From contig NZ_CP132985.1 in the NCBI RefSeq assembly GCF_003286595.3, forward strand, positions 1,612,001 through 1,676,000: a stretch of DNA of 64,000 nucleotides, read 5' to 3'. The DNA is from Aerococcus mictus (GTDB taxonomy: Bacteria; Bacillota; Bacilli; Lactobacillales; Aerococcaceae). Position numbers and translations under genes: made by a program. Each line of letters starts with the position of its first letter. Position 1 is the stretch's first letter. Under the pieces are notes generated by a model, which saw only the letters and a list, made by a program, of their open reading frames with translations, made no database searches and was not told the DNA's origin. Below, piece after piece: positions 16,491 to 25,294 of this stretch.

Positions 16491-17492
16491 CTAAAAGTTT
16501 TGTAGGTCGATAATGGTTCGCCCCATATGCTTACCGGCCTTTAAGGCTTCAACTGTTTCTTCAATTTGGTCTAAGCCCACACTGTCATAAGATAAACGGT
16601 CAACCACCTTCCAGTCAGTGGCGAGTTTATTCCATAATTCCTGCCGGTAATTGATATCAAGTTCTGTGCTGTTAATCCCTAGCAAGTTCACCCCCCTAAG
16701 GATTAAAGGAAGGACGGTCGTCTCCAACTTACTGCCTCCTGCATTCCCACACAGGGTCATCGATCCCCACTCGCTAATAAAAGTCATGGCCTGAGCAGCA
16801 ACCTGACCACCGACAGTATCTAAAACAAAGTCAAAGCGGCGCTTATTCAGGGGCTTATCCCCCTCTAAATCTTCTGGCCAGATCACCTGATCAGCTCCTA
16901 ATCGTTTAACTAATGCCTCTTGGTAATCCTTCCTTATCAAGGCACTAATGTTTTTGAAACCTAACTTATTCAGAATGGCTAGGGCGATACTTCCTACCCC
17001 ACCACTAGCGCCAGTGACCAGAATTTCAGGCTGCTGGTCAAGGTCCATACCGTGTTTGAGCAGACTATCGACCGAATAAGCAGCGGTTAGTCCAGCTGTC
17101 CCATAGATCATGGCTTCTTTTTCACTTAGTCCCTCTGGCAGACTTACCAACCACTCATAGGGCACTTTGAGGTATTGGCTATAACCACCGTTATGGGTCA
17201 CTCCCGCTGCTGAACACGTATTAATCACTTTTTCTCCTATCTTGGCCTCAGGGTGACTGGTCTCAATGATTTTCCCACTAGCATCGATGCCGGGAATGAG
17301 GGGATAGGAACGAATCACGCCGCCCTGGTGCTGGGTAGCTAGCATATCCTTATAATTCATCGATGAATAAGCCAGTTTGACAATCGTATCGCCCTCATCC
17401 ACCGGCTGGTCTCCCAATTGGTAATCTTCTAAAGCATAAGAGGTTTCATCGCCATCGCTACGCACAACAACAGCTTTAAAAGTCTCCTTCAT
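16491..17492 (-). CDS. zinc-free NADPH oxidoreductase, YhdH/AcuI family
   Basis: 333 residues. Medium-chain dehydrogenase/reductase fold lacking zinc ligands. The motifs YKDMLA and PGIDASGKI occur in the N-terminal half, and the cofactor loop VTGASGGVGSIA in the middle. YhdH/AcuI proteins reduce acrylyl-CoA or quinone-like enones with NADPH. A cre-like sequence on the - strand (GAAAGCGCTTCC, about 17570-17582) lies upstream and could give carbon catabolite control. The gene lies between the codA-like gene and the palindromic repeat. Confidence 0.82.
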   Translation of the reverse strand: MKETFKAVVVRSDGDETSYALEDYQLGDQPVDEGDTIVKLAYSSMNYKDMLATQHQGGVIRSYPLIPGIDASGKIIETSHPEAKIGEKVINTCSAAGVTHNGGYSQYLKVPYEWLVSLPEGLSEKEAMIYGTAGLTAAYSVDSLLKHGMDLDQQPEILVTGASGGVGSIALAILNKLGFKNISALIRKDYQEALVKRLGADQVIWPEDLEGDKPLNKRRFDFVLDTVGGQVAAQAMTFISEWGSMTLCGNAGGSKLETTVLPLILRGVNLLGINSTELDINYRQELWNKLATDWKVVDRLSYDSVGLDQIEETVEALKAGKHMGRTIIDLQNF

Positions 17493-17590
17493 CTTAATCC
17501 CTCCATATTCTTATCAACCACTACAATTTTCTACTTGCAGTATGTCAAGAAGGGGGTTAAAAATCAAGGGAAGCGCTTTCTTTAGAGGGT

Positions 17591-17625
17591 AAAAAAGAGA
17601 GGCAGGAACACATGTCCTAGCCTCT
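17591..17625 (-). terminator. intrinsic terminator
   Basis: On the - strand AGAGGCTAGGA pairs with TCCTGCCTCT and is followed by CTTTTTT. It lies just beyond the palindromic repeat and would end the HicDH transcript. Confidence 0.65.
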
Positions 17626-17639
17626 TTGTAAGAATGAAT

Positions 17640-17782
17640 GCGCTTGTCACACTCTATTAAAACCTGCTCCAAGCGCAGAGCAAGCGTCCGCTTCAGAAAA
17701 TGACGACAAATTCTCTGTGAGAATTTTTTCGTCATTTTCTTCCAGCGGTCTTGCTCTCTAACGCGCTTGTCACACTCTATTA
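17640..17782. repeat. dispersed palindromic intergenic repeat, copy A
   Basis: A 100-bp imperfect palindrome (17670-17769). Paired arms: CAAGCGC/GCGCTTG, AGAGCAAG/CTTGCTCT, CCGCT/AGCGG, AGAAAATGACGA/TCGTCATTTTCT and AATTCTC/GAGAATT. It is flanked by direct repeats of GCGCTTGTCACACTCTATTA (17640-17659 and 17763-17782). Related copies lie at 19.6 and 27.2 kb. It fills most of the gap between HicDH and the YhdH gene; no protein gene is supported here. Confidence 0.85.
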
Positions 17783-18703
17783 TTAATCTTCGACTTTAGA
17801 TTTTTCTTTGATGGTGTCAGCGGAATTTTGTAATTTGGCAAGCTCTTCTTCAGTTAAGTCTAATTGACTTTGTTTAACAATCCCTGCTTTACCAACGATG
17901 GCTGGGTATGAAAGATAGGTGCCATATTCTTCACGGTAGTTAGAAACAGGTAATTCTTCATGACTATCAGAAAGAACCGCATCAACTAAGCGGTCAGCAG
18001 CTGCTGTAATCCCATAGTTGGTATATTTCTTACCTGAGAAGACCACATAACCGCCATCACGGGTTTCTTGGTCGACGTCTTCTAAGCTGAAGTCGACTTT
18101 TTCTAATAGCTTATAAATGCTTTGGCCCATGACTTTAACGGTTGACCAAGCCACAAATTGGGAGTCCCCGTGTTCCCCTAAACTGTAACCTTGGACTGAT
18201 TTAGGATGAACATCAAATAATTTACCCACAGCCCGTTGTAAACGTGCAGAATCTAACAAGGTCCCGGTTCCGATAACCTTTTCCTTGGCTAGACCGGTAA
18301 CTTCTTGGTACAAGTTACAAATCGCGTCATTAGGGTTAGTAATGACCACTAAGACCCCAGAAAAGCCTGATTCTTTAATCGTTTGGCCAACTTTTTTCAC
18401 TTGTTCACGGTTATGTTTTAACTCACCGAAGCGGTCAGGGTTGTCGCCACCAATTAAGCCAATGTTCCCTAAAGCAGAAACAATAACTTCTGCTGATTTG
18501 AGGGCTGCTTGATCATTGACATTGATTTTGACGCTGTGGTTTAAGTTACTCATAGCATCTTCAAAGTCTAAGGCATCTGCCTTCACCTTTGCTTCATTGG
18601 TATCAAATAGAGTCAATTCATCAACATGGCCATTAAGGATTAATTGATGGGCAACAGTAGACCCAACATTTCCCATTCCAAAAACTGCTACATGACGTGA
18701 CAT
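17783..18703 (-). CDS. L-2-hydroxyisocaproate dehydrogenase (LDH/MDH superfamily)
   Basis: 306 residues, AAAGGAG before ATG. NAD motif GMGNVG at 9-14, catalytic His in GEHGDSQFVAWSTV, and VITNPNDAI for the substrate Asn. The sequence follows L-HicDH of Lactobacillus confusus closely (DALDFEDAMSNL, IGTGTLLDSARLQRAVG, VSNYREEYGTYLSYPAI). It should reduce branched 2-oxoacids from amino-acid transamination to L-2-hydroxyacids with NADH, rather than act as the main L-LDH. An extended -10 (TGGTATAGT, about 18733-18741 on the - strand) lies just upstream. It is monocistronic. Confidence 0.85.
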   Translation of the reverse strand: MSRHVAVFGMGNVGSTVAHQLILNGHVDELTLFDTNEAKVKADALDFEDAMSNLNHSVKINVNDQAALKSAEVIVSALGNIGLIGGDNPDRFGELKHNREQVKKVGQTIKESGFSGVLVVITNPNDAICNLYQEVTGLAKEKVIGTGTLLDSARLQRAVGKLFDVHPKSVQGYSLGEHGDSQFVAWSTVKVMGQSIYKLLEKVDFSLEDVDQETRDGGYVVFSGKKYTNYGITAAADRLVDAVLSDSHEELPVSNYREEYGTYLSYPAIVGKAGIVKQSQLDLTEEELAKLQNSADTIKEKSKVED

Positions 18704-18864
18704 CCAATCACTCCTTTCATTTATTGTTACATACTATACCACACTTTTTGACTTTGAAGCGGTAAATTTTCAGAAAATTCTTTCTTTTTGGCCTTTTCTA
18801 TTCTATGAATTAAAAGCCAATCTAGTATATACTGGTAATTGACTAGCAAGGAAAGGAAGAGATC

Positions 18865-19569
18865 ATGCCGATTCCCATTATTTACGAAGACAACCACCTG
18901 CTTATTGTGGAGAAACCAATCAATATGCCGGTCCAAGAAGATGCTAGTGGTGACCTAGACCTACTGTCAGCGCTCAAAGCATTTATTAAGGAAAGGGACC
19001 ATAAACCAGGTAATGTCTACTTGGCCCTGCTCCACCGCCTGGACCGTCCAGTGGGTGGGGTGATGGCCTTTGGAAAGACCTCCAAGGCCGCTAGCCGCTT
19101 ATCGGATGATTTTAGAAGGCATAAGGTCAAGCGCGACTACCTAGCTGTGGTTCAAGACCAAAATTTGACTCTAAAAAATCAAGAAACCTGGACTGATTAT
19201 CTTTATAAGAACCGCCAAAAGAACAAAGTCAGCGTGGTTAATAAGGCCGACAAGCGCGGTAAAAAGGCTGTCCTTGACTACCAATTACTGGAGCAAAGGA
19301 AGCAAGTCGCTCTGGTCAGAGTCCGCCTCCACACCGGACGGTCCCACCAAATTCGCGTGCAATTTCAAAGCCGCGAGCACCCACTCTGGGGCGACCAAAA
19401 ATACGGTCAAAAATATAGTCACAAGGGCCAACAAATCGCGCTCTGGGCCCAGCACTTAAGCCTCATCCATCCCACCAAAAAAGAAACAATGACTTTTACC
19501 AGTACCCCACCCCTCAGTAAAGAGCCCTGGAATGTATTCAAAGACCAGTTCACTACTGATGAGGATTGA
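18865..19569 (+). CDS. RluA-family pseudouridine synthase
   Basis: 234 residues, AAGGAAAG before ATG. The catalytic motif HRLDRPVGGVM contains the active Asp. The N-terminal YEDNHLLIVEKPINMPVQ and the late LHTGRSHQIRVQF are also conserved. It isomerises uridine to pseudouridine in rRNA or tRNA. No S4 domain precedes the catalytic domain, as in RluA/RluC-like short forms, so the exact target base cannot be read from the sequence. Confidence 0.9.
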   Translation: MPIPIIYEDNHLLIVEKPINMPVQEDASGDLDLLSALKAFIKERDHKPGNVYLALLHRLDRPVGGVMAFGKTSKAASRLSDDFRRHKVKRDYLAVVQDQNLTLKNQETWTDYLYKNRQKNKVSVVNKADKRGKKAVLDYQLLEQRKQVALVRVRLHTGRSHQIRVQFQSREHPLWGDQKYGQKYSHKGQQIALWAQHLSLIHPTKKETMTFTSTPPLSKEPWNVFKDQFTTDED

Positions 19570-19582
19570 TATTTCATGACGT

Positions 19583-19619
19583 AAAAAAGAGCACCCCAGC
19601 GATGGGGTGCTCTCTTCTT
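19583..19619 (+). terminator. terminator after the pseudouridine synthase gene
   Basis: AGAGCACCCC (19588-19597) pairs with GGGGTGCTCT (19604-19613) and is followed by a pyrimidine-rich tail. Confidence 0.75.
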
Positions 19620-19623
19620 CTTG

Positions 19624-19759
19624 TGACTGTCGCACTCTCTTTAAACGTGCTCCAGTCACAGGACGAACGTCCATTTCAAAAACTGCCAACGCTCAGACTA
19701 GCTGAGCTTATGACAGTTTTCTCCAATGGTTTCATCCTCTATTATGACTGTCGCACTCT
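19624..19759. repeat. dispersed palindromic intergenic repeat, copy B (divergent)
   Basis: Flanking 15-bp direct repeats TGACTGTCGCACTCT (19624-19638 and 19745-19759) are spaced 121 bp, against 123 bp in copy A. The interior is a weaker palindrome (CAGTCA/TGACTG, AAAACTG/CAGTTTT, GCTCAG/CTGAGC) centred on ACTAG. It shares the TGTCRCACTCT ends with copy A but most of the stem sequence differs. Confidence 0.7.
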
Positions 19760-20524
19760 TTACTCAATGGGTTGGACGTTGAAGCCTTGTTTGCGTAGGT
19801 CTTCGATTAATTCTTCCCGTCGACTTTGCCGGAGGTTGGATTTTTTCACGACTTGTTCATAGAAGGAGTCAACCCGACGATTAGAGTCACGTAAGTCATA
19901 GTAAGTGGTCATCTCTTGGTCATAGGCATCCATGATTTCCTTAGCATTGTCTGGATAATGGTAGGTATCTTCAAAGATTCGCATTTCCTTAGGGATCCGA
20001 GGCTTCAATTGTGGTTCTTGGTTAGGATGACCAAAGGCCAGTCCTAAAACAGGTGCCGTTAATTCGGGAAGCTGTAGAATATCAATCATGGCCCCCATGT
20101 TATTTTGAATGCTCCCCAAAAAGACTGCTCCCATATCTAAGGATTCCACAGCATTATTTACGTTTTGCGCCATCAAAACAGCATCACTATAACCTTGTAA
20201 GAAACGTTCTAATTGCTTAGAAGACACCGTATCTGCGTCATGTTCCTTGGCAATTTGAGTATTGCGATACAAGTCAACGATAAAAATCCATAGCTCAGGC
20301 GCCCGGGCAACATAGTCTTGATTACATACTTCAGCAATTTGCGCTTTCTTTTCAGGATCTTTGACCCGGATAACGCTAGCATACTGCATCCCAGTTGAAG
20401 TTGCGGTATGGATCGCTACCTCTTCTAATTGCGAAATCACTTGGTCACTAATCTGGTCTTCTGTAAATTCACGAATGGTGCGGTGGTTCAATTGTTGTTC
20501 AATCAATGAGTTTTGCTTGTTCAT
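19760..20524 (-). CDS. NADPH-dependent FMN nitroreductase (NfrA-like)
   Basis: 254 residues, AAGGAGG before ATG. Nitroreductase-family fold. The N-terminal HRTIREFTEDQISD, the central LMAQNVNNAVESLDMGAVFLG and the GLAFGHP...KPRIP segment are typical of the NfrA/Frp FMN-reductase subgroup. It would reduce flavins, quinones or nitro compounds with NADPH. Its last codons abut the edge of palindromic repeat copy B. Confidence 0.85.
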   Translation of the reverse strand: MNKQNSLIEQQLNHRTIREFTEDQISDQVISQLEEVAIHTATSTGMQYASVIRVKDPEKKAQIAEVCNQDYVARAPELWIFIVDLYRNTQIAKEHDADTVSSKQLERFLQGYSDAVLMAQNVNNAVESLDMGAVFLGSIQNNMGAMIDILQLPELTAPVLGLAFGHPNQEPQLKPRIPKEMRIFEDTYHYPDNAKEIMDAYDQEMTTYYDLRDSNRRVDSFYEQVVKKSNLRQSRREELIEDLRKQGFNVQPIE

Positions 20525-20685
20525 CCAAAAACCTCCTTATATACTATATGGTAAAGTTTTGCAATCGACTTAGGCCTTGTCTACTGAAGAAGTTTATTCA
20601 TTCCTTAGTAAAAACCTACAGTTATCTGAAAATCGCAATAAATTCGAGCTACTTGATTTAAAATAATCATTAAGGAGAAATCAAC

Positions 20686-21285
20686 ATGTGCGGTCGTTAT
20701 GAATTTAATCAGGAAGAAGCCTTACTCAATCACTTCTACCAACGGGCCAATGATCCCGACATCCAAACTGGTACCCTCTACCCTGGCCAGGTTGTTCTCA
20801 CCCTGAGCGCCAACCCGGACCAGTCAGTTCATGCCCGTGGCATGGAGTGGGGTTATGCAGGTTTTAATAAGGGACAATTATTGATCAACGCCCGTTCGGA
20901 AAGTATCACGGATAAGGCAACTTTTCAAGCTGATTTTCACTATCGTCGCTGCCTCTTCCCCATGTCTAGTTACTATGAGTGGACCAAGTACAAAGAACGC
21001 TACCGTTTTTCCAGTAATGATATTCTCTATGTGGGTGGCTGTTATCAAAGTCCAAGATCAGATCAAAGCCACCCCCGGGCCGTGCTCATGACCCAAGCAG
21101 CTAATCCGCTGGCTCAGGAAGTCCACCACCGCATGCCCTATTTTGTCCAAGCCAAAGATATCCGGTCTTGGCTCAATGACTATGACTTCGCCCGCCACTA
21201 CCAGGAGTCTAACGCCCAACTCTTCATGGAAAAGGAAACCGATAATAAAAACTTCCGCAACATGACTCTCAACCTTAAAGATTAA
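20686..21285 (+). CDS. SRAP-domain protein (HMCES/YedK-like)
   Basis: 199 residues, AAGGAG before ATG. Cys2 (MCGRYEF) becomes the catalytic residue after Met removal. NARSESI, SSYYEW and HHRMPYF supply the Asn, Glu and His of the SRAP active site. YedK/HMCES form a protective thiazolidine crosslink with abasic sites in single-stranded DNA. The length is close to that of other bacterial members. It is monocistronic. Confidence 0.9.
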   Translation: MCGRYEFNQEEALLNHFYQRANDPDIQTGTLYPGQVVLTLSANPDQSVHARGMEWGYAGFNKGQLLINARSESITDKATFQADFHYRRCLFPMSSYYEWTKYKERYRFSSNDILYVGGCYQSPRSDQSHPRAVLMTQAANPLAQEVHHRMPYFVQAKDIRSWLNDYDFARHYQESNAQLFMEKETDNKNFRNMTLNLKD

Positions 21286-21293
21286 TAAAAAAG

Positions 21294-21358
21294 AAAGGCT
21301 GCGCAGCCCTCCCTTTAGTCATTTTTTGACCTGAAAGGGAACTGTCGCAGCCTTTTTG
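21294..21358. terminator. bidirectional terminator
   Basis: AAAGGCTGCG (21294-21303) and CGCAGCCTTT (21346-21355) close a long hairpin, with A and T runs outside, between converging genes. Confidence 0.75.
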
Positions 21359-21369
21359 TTGACTTATTA

Positions 21370-22377
21370 TTAATAAGGGTTGAAGGAGAAGGTGGAGCCG
21401 ATATTTTCAGCTTCTGCTTCTTTGGCTAATTGACCAGCAATGGCAATATCTAGCGCACCGATACCAATTGGTACACAGATTGTAATTCCCTTACGTAGGC
21501 CTGGTAAGCTTAAACGTCCAGAAGCTAATTGACCAATGGTTGCATCAATATCGTCTTCATCAATAATTGACTTAGTTGCTGCATCCGCTAAAGCGCCACG
21601 GTGTAGGGCTTGGCCAATGTGGTCGACAACAATGTGGTCAGAATAGTTAATCAGGTGGTTACCGATTTCATGACCGGATCCAATTGGAATAATGATCGTG
21701 TCACCAGAAACGTCTTGGTAGTCGAGTAAGGCTTCTTGTGATTTGGTTGCTGTGATCACGATGTCAGCGTCACAGGCTTCCTTGACATCAGTCACATAGT
21801 CAATATCGCCATTCACTAAGTCTTCATGTTCAGCGATAAATTCCTTAACCCCTTTGTCATGGTAGTGCCAGAGGTTAACGTGTTTAATATTAAACCAGTC
21901 AGCAATGGCATGGAGTTGCATAGAAGCTTGCATCCCGGTACCGAAGAGGGCTAAGTTAAGGTCAGACCCTTTCTCAAAACCTAGGTACTTAATGGCAACA
22001 GCCGTTTGAGCACCAGTTCTGAGGTTAGTAATTAAGGTCCCATCCATCACTGCTTTAAAGGTCCCTAATTGAGGATCGATTAAGAGAATGAGCCCATTAA
22101 TGTAAGGATAGCCGGCTTCTTTCCGTTTGCCATCGAAACCACCGACCCATTTTAAACCGGCAACATCTAAGCCACCGATATAAGCGGGCATCGCATTCAT
22201 ATACCCTTCATATTCAGGCCAATCACTATTGTTCCCTAGGTCTAAGGTGACCTTGGTTGGGTTCTTCACCCGACGTTCCCCTACCTCTTGAAAGGTTTTT
22301 TCGACAATTTCATTCACCTTGTCCATGGTCAACATGTTCTTAATGGTTTCTTGGTCCAATAATCGTGTTTCTGTCAT
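21370..22377 (-). CDS. ornithine cyclodeaminase / mu-crystallin family enzyme
   Basis: 335 residues, AGGAAG before ATG. NAD-binding motif ALFGTGMQASMQLHAI in the centre, LITNLRTGAQTAVA and GLKWVGGF in the substrate domain. Family members include ornithine cyclodeaminase, alanine dehydrogenase and ketimine reductases, so the substrate cannot be fixed from the sequence. It lies downstream of the ABC transporter operon but is separated from it by a terminator. Confidence 0.85.
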   Translation of the reverse strand: MTETRLLDQETIKNMLTMDKVNEIVEKTFQEVGERRVKNPTKVTLDLGNNSDWPEYEGYMNAMPAYIGGLDVAGLKWVGGFDGKRKEAGYPYINGLILLIDPQLGTFKAVMDGTLITNLRTGAQTAVAIKYLGFEKGSDLNLALFGTGMQASMQLHAIADWFNIKHVNLWHYHDKGVKEFIAEHEDLVNGDIDYVTDVKEACDADIVITATKSQEALLDYQDVSGDTIIIPIGSGHEIGNHLINYSDHIVVDHIGQALHRGALADAATKSIIDEDDIDATIGQLASGRLSLPGLRKGITICVPIGIGALDIAIAGQLAKEAEAENIGSTFSFNPY

Positions 22378-22442
22378 ATAACAACTTCCTTTCTATAACA
22401 ATATCCACTTATATAGTAACAATAATTCAGAAAAAAGTTATA

Positions 22443-22476
22443 AAAAAGCCCTTGGCCAATTTCAGTGGCTAAGGGT
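22443..22476 (-). terminator. terminator after the OpuC/EgtU-type operon
   Basis: On the - strand CCCTTAGCCA pairs with TGGCCAAGGG and is followed by CTTTTTT. Confidence 0.8.
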
Positions 22477-22506
22477 TAGGACAATTTTTGGCTTAAATTT
22501 TATCGA

Positions 22507-23475
22507 TTATTTTTTCTCTTCAGCCAGATAAGTAAAGACCTCCGAGCGACTTAAGCGACCAAGACTTTTCCCCTTATGACTAATAAGCACCGCTTCCTCT
22601 TGAGCCAGAATCTGGTAGAGGTCAGTCAGCGAGGCTTGGCTATCGACCTGGGGCAGGTCTTTAGCCATTACTCCAACCGCTTCTCCTTTTTTCGCTGGCA
22701 AAGCCTGTAAGAGTGAGGCGACTGAAGTCGGTTCTTCTGTCACTAAACTCCCCTGTTTAAAAAAGTGGCGGACAAATTCATTGGCTGGCTTGGCTTTGAT
22801 ATTTCTAGGGCTATCAACCTGGACTAAGCGCCCGGCTTGCATGATGGCGATCCGGTCTCCCAAGCGCAAAGCCTCATCCATGTCATGAGTAACAAAAACA
22901 ATGGTGGTTTGGATTTTGTGGTGGAGGTCCAGTAAAAGTTCCTGGAGGGACTCCCTAGAAAGTGGGTCTAAGGCGGAAAAAGGCTCATCCATAAGAATTA
23001 AAGGCGGTTTAGCAGCTATGGCCCGGCAGATCCCCACCCGCTGTTGTTCACCCCCAGAGAGTTCGTGGGGATAACGTTGGCTATATTTATCGGGATCTAA
23101 GCCGACCTGGTCGAGGAGCTCACTAGTCCTGGCCTGCCGTTTCTTTTTAGTTATACCGATCATTTCTGGGATAGTTTCGATATTCTCTTCAACAGTCATG
23201 GTGGGAAAGAGAGCAATATCTTGCAGGACATAACCCATTTGCCAGCGCATTTTATTTAAGTTATAGGAACGGATATCTCGCCCCTTAAAGTAAACCCTGC
23301 CTGATTCTGGGGGGACTAAACCGTTAATCATCTTTAAGCTGGTGGTTTTCCCACTCCCTGATGGACCTACTAGGACAAAGAATTCCCCGCTAGAAATGGC
23401 TAGGTCTAAGTGGTCAACCACTAACTTATCTTGGTAGACCTTGCTCACGGAGTCAAAACGGATAAAATCTTCCAT
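22507..23475 (-). CDS. ABC transporter ATPase, OpuCA/EgtV type
   Basis: 322 residues. Walker A VGPSGSGKTTSL (about 37-48), ABC signature LSGGEQQR and Walker B ILMDEPFSALD are intact. The C-terminal 70 residues look like a single CBS-like module (FTYLAEEKK end). The start ATG overlaps the permease stop by one base (TAATG), so the two are co-translated. It is the energy unit of a quaternary-amine-type importer. The partner permease resembles EgtU, so the symbol egtV would fit if the substrate is ergothioneine. Confidence 0.85.
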   Translation of the reverse strand: MEDFIRFDSVSKVYQDKLVVDHLDLAISSGEFFVLVGPSGSGKTTSLKMINGLVPPESGRVYFKGRDIRSYNLNKMRWQMGYVLQDIALFPTMTVEENIETIPEMIGITKKKRQARTSELLDQVGLDPDKYSQRYPHELSGGEQQRVGICRAIAAKPPLILMDEPFSALDPLSRESLQELLLDLHHKIQTTIVFVTHDMDEALRLGDRIAIMQAGRLVQVDSPRNIKAKPANEFVRHFFKQGSLVTEEPTSVASLLQALPAKKGEAVGVMAKDLPQVDSQASLTDLYQILAQEEAVLISHKGKSLGRLSRSEVFTYLAEEKK

Positions 23476-25016
23476 TATTTGCCACCTCCAATCAAGCCTT
23501 TGTCAAGCAAGAACTGATGGGCGACCTCTTGGGCTGACTGCCCTTCTTGACTGACCTGGTAGTTCATTTGAATCATTTCTTCCTCCGTAATTATACCGGC
23601 TAAGCGGTTCAGGGCTGCTACCACTTGGGGATGGTCCTTGGCATAGTCGACTCTTAGCATGGGTGCCCCTTGGTAGTGGGGAAAGAGACCCAAGTCATCC
23701 TCTAAAGCCACCAGGTCGTAGGCTTTGATTTCACTATCAGTTGAGTAACCATCCACCAGGTCGACCTCCCCCTGGGCAATAGCCTGGTAACGTAAGGCTG
23801 GTTCCATACTGGAGACTTGGCCAAAGTGCAATTGGTAGAGGGCTTGGATGCCTTGGTAACCGTCTTCACGGTCGATAAATTCTAAGGTGAAGCCCGCCCT
23901 TAACTTATCCGCATAGGGCTTTAAATCGGAAATTTTCTTAATCCCCATGGCTTGGGCTTGGTCGCGGCGCATCAGAATCGCATAGGTATTTTCATAGGCC
24001 ATAGGCTCTAATAAGGTGAGTTGGTATTCTTCTTCCAAGCCCTGTTTAGCCAAGTCATAGGTTTCTTCCTTAGAAAGCTGCCCTGAATGATTAGCCGGCG
24101 GATTTTCCAAGAGGCTGCCAAGGATGGTACCAGAAAATTCAGGATAGACATCCACTTCTTGGTGGTCAAGGGCCTCAAAGAGAAAACTGGTCTTGCCAAA
24201 ATTGGGCTTCAATTCTACTTGAAACTGATCATCTTCAGCTTGAATGAGCTCTTGGTACATGTTGATCAAGATATCCGGCTCACTGCCTAATTTTCCTGCG
24301 ATCACCACTTTTTGATCAGGGGATTGAACATTTTGGTAAAGATTGACCCCTCCAATCACAAGAAACAGTCCCAAGAGACTAGTTACCACCACCAGAGGAC
24401 TCTTATTCTGCAAGAACTTAATCAAGGCGGAAAAGGTCAAAGCTAAGAGGGCTGAAGCGATAGCCCCCACTAAGGTTAAGAGGGGTTGGTTACGGTCAAT
24501 TCCCAAGAGGATAAAAGTTCCCAAGCCCCCGCCACCGATCAGGGCCGCTAGGGTAGCCGTTCCAATAATTAAAACCAGGGCTTGGCGGATGCCAGATACA
24601 ATGACGGGTAAGGCAATCGGTATCTCCACCTTTAATAAGCGTCGCAGGGGTGACATACCAAAGGCCACCGCCGCCTCTTCGATAGAAGCATCAATCACTG
24701 TGAGGCCCACATAGGTATTTTGAAAAATCGGCAGGAGAGCATAAACAACTAAGGCGATTAAGGCTGGCACCGTCCCAATCCCAACTAAGGGAATTAAAAG
24801 CCCTAACAGCGCTAATGAAGGAATGGTTTGTAAAACACTGGTGACCTGCAGAGCCCCCTCAGCGATTCGGGGCTGGGTGCGAAGACCAATAGCTAAAGGT
24901 ATCCCAATGATAAGAGCGATTAATAAGGCGGTTAGGGACAAGCTCAGGTGCTCCCAGCTGGCCGCGAGTAAGTCACTGCCTCGTTCTTGAAAAATACTTC
25001 CTAATTCTGCAATCAT
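23475..25016 (-). CDS. fused permease and substrate-binding protein, OpuC/EgtU type
   Basis: 513 residues. A BPD-type permease domain with about six helices spans residues 1-225, with the EAA loop near AAVAFGMSPLRRL. A transmembrane segment (LLGLFLVIGGVNLYQ) then tethers an extracellular OpuAC/ProX-like binding domain (about 235-513). The binding domain resembles pneumococcal EgtU as I recall it (FGKTSFLFEAL, GFTLEFIDREDG, ALRYQAI, DLVDGYSTD, LFPHYQGAP). EgtUV imports ergothioneine; glycine betaine, carnitine or choline are the alternatives for the broader family. The two-gene operon ends at its own terminator. Confidence 0.82.
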   Translation of the reverse strand: MIAELGSIFQERGSDLLAASWEHLSLSLTALLIALIIGIPLAIGLRTQPRIAEGALQVTSVLQTIPSLALLGLLIPLVGIGTVPALIALVVYALLPIFQNTYVGLTVIDASIEEAAVAFGMSPLRRLLKVEIPIALPVIVSGIRQALVLIIGTATLAALIGGGGLGTFILLGIDRNQPLLTLVGAIASALLALTFSALIKFLQNKSPLVVVTSLLGLFLVIGGVNLYQNVQSPDQKVVIAGKLGSEPDILINMYQELIQAEDDQFQVELKPNFGKTSFLFEALDHQEVDVYPEFSGTILGSLLENPPANHSGQLSKEETYDLAKQGLEEEYQLTLLEPMAYENTYAILMRRDQAQAMGIKKISDLKPYADKLRAGFTLEFIDREDGYQGIQALYQLHFGQVSSMEPALRYQAIAQGEVDLVDGYSTDSEIKAYDLVALEDDLGLFPHYQGAPMLRVDYAKDHPQVVAALNRLAGIITEEEMIQMNYQVSQEGQSAQEVAHQFLLDKGLIGGGK

Positions 25017-25212
25017 TTGTCCATCCTCTTACTATGTTTGCTTTTGGTTATTGACTGAAATCGCTCAGGTCTAAGCGACAATTAAGCTCTCATTAGCTTA
25101 AATTAAAGGGCAGTAAATAGCAATTTTAAAGCATGGCTTCCAAGCCTGGTTATATAACCGTTCAGTCATCAAAGACTTCTTAAAAAGGCATAGCTAAAGG
25201 CAATTAAGCCGA

Positions 25213-25228
25213 GTGTAAGCGCTGACAA
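25213..25228 (+). promoter_or_regulatory. cre site (CcpA operator)
   Basis: GTGTAAGCGCTGACAA matches the cre consensus WTGNAARCGNWWWCAW except at two weak positions. It overlaps the -35 box of the downstream gene, a placement that usually gives repression. Confidence 0.6.
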
Positions 25229-25250
25229 AAATAGGTTGCTTGTGCTATTC
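25222..25250 (+). promoter_or_regulatory. promoter of the flavoprotein reductase gene
   Basis: -35 CTGACA (25222-25227), 17-bp spacer, extended -10 TGCTATTCT (hexamer 25245-25250). Confidence 0.6.
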
Positions 25251-25294
25251 TTAAGGTGTCAAGAAAATACCGAAGAGAAAGAAGGAATGCAAAC

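Noticed and set aside
17514..17735. 73-codon open frame on the - strand
   Set aside because: It lies over palindromic repeat copy A and a terminator, lacks a ribosome binding site and its codons follow the repeat.
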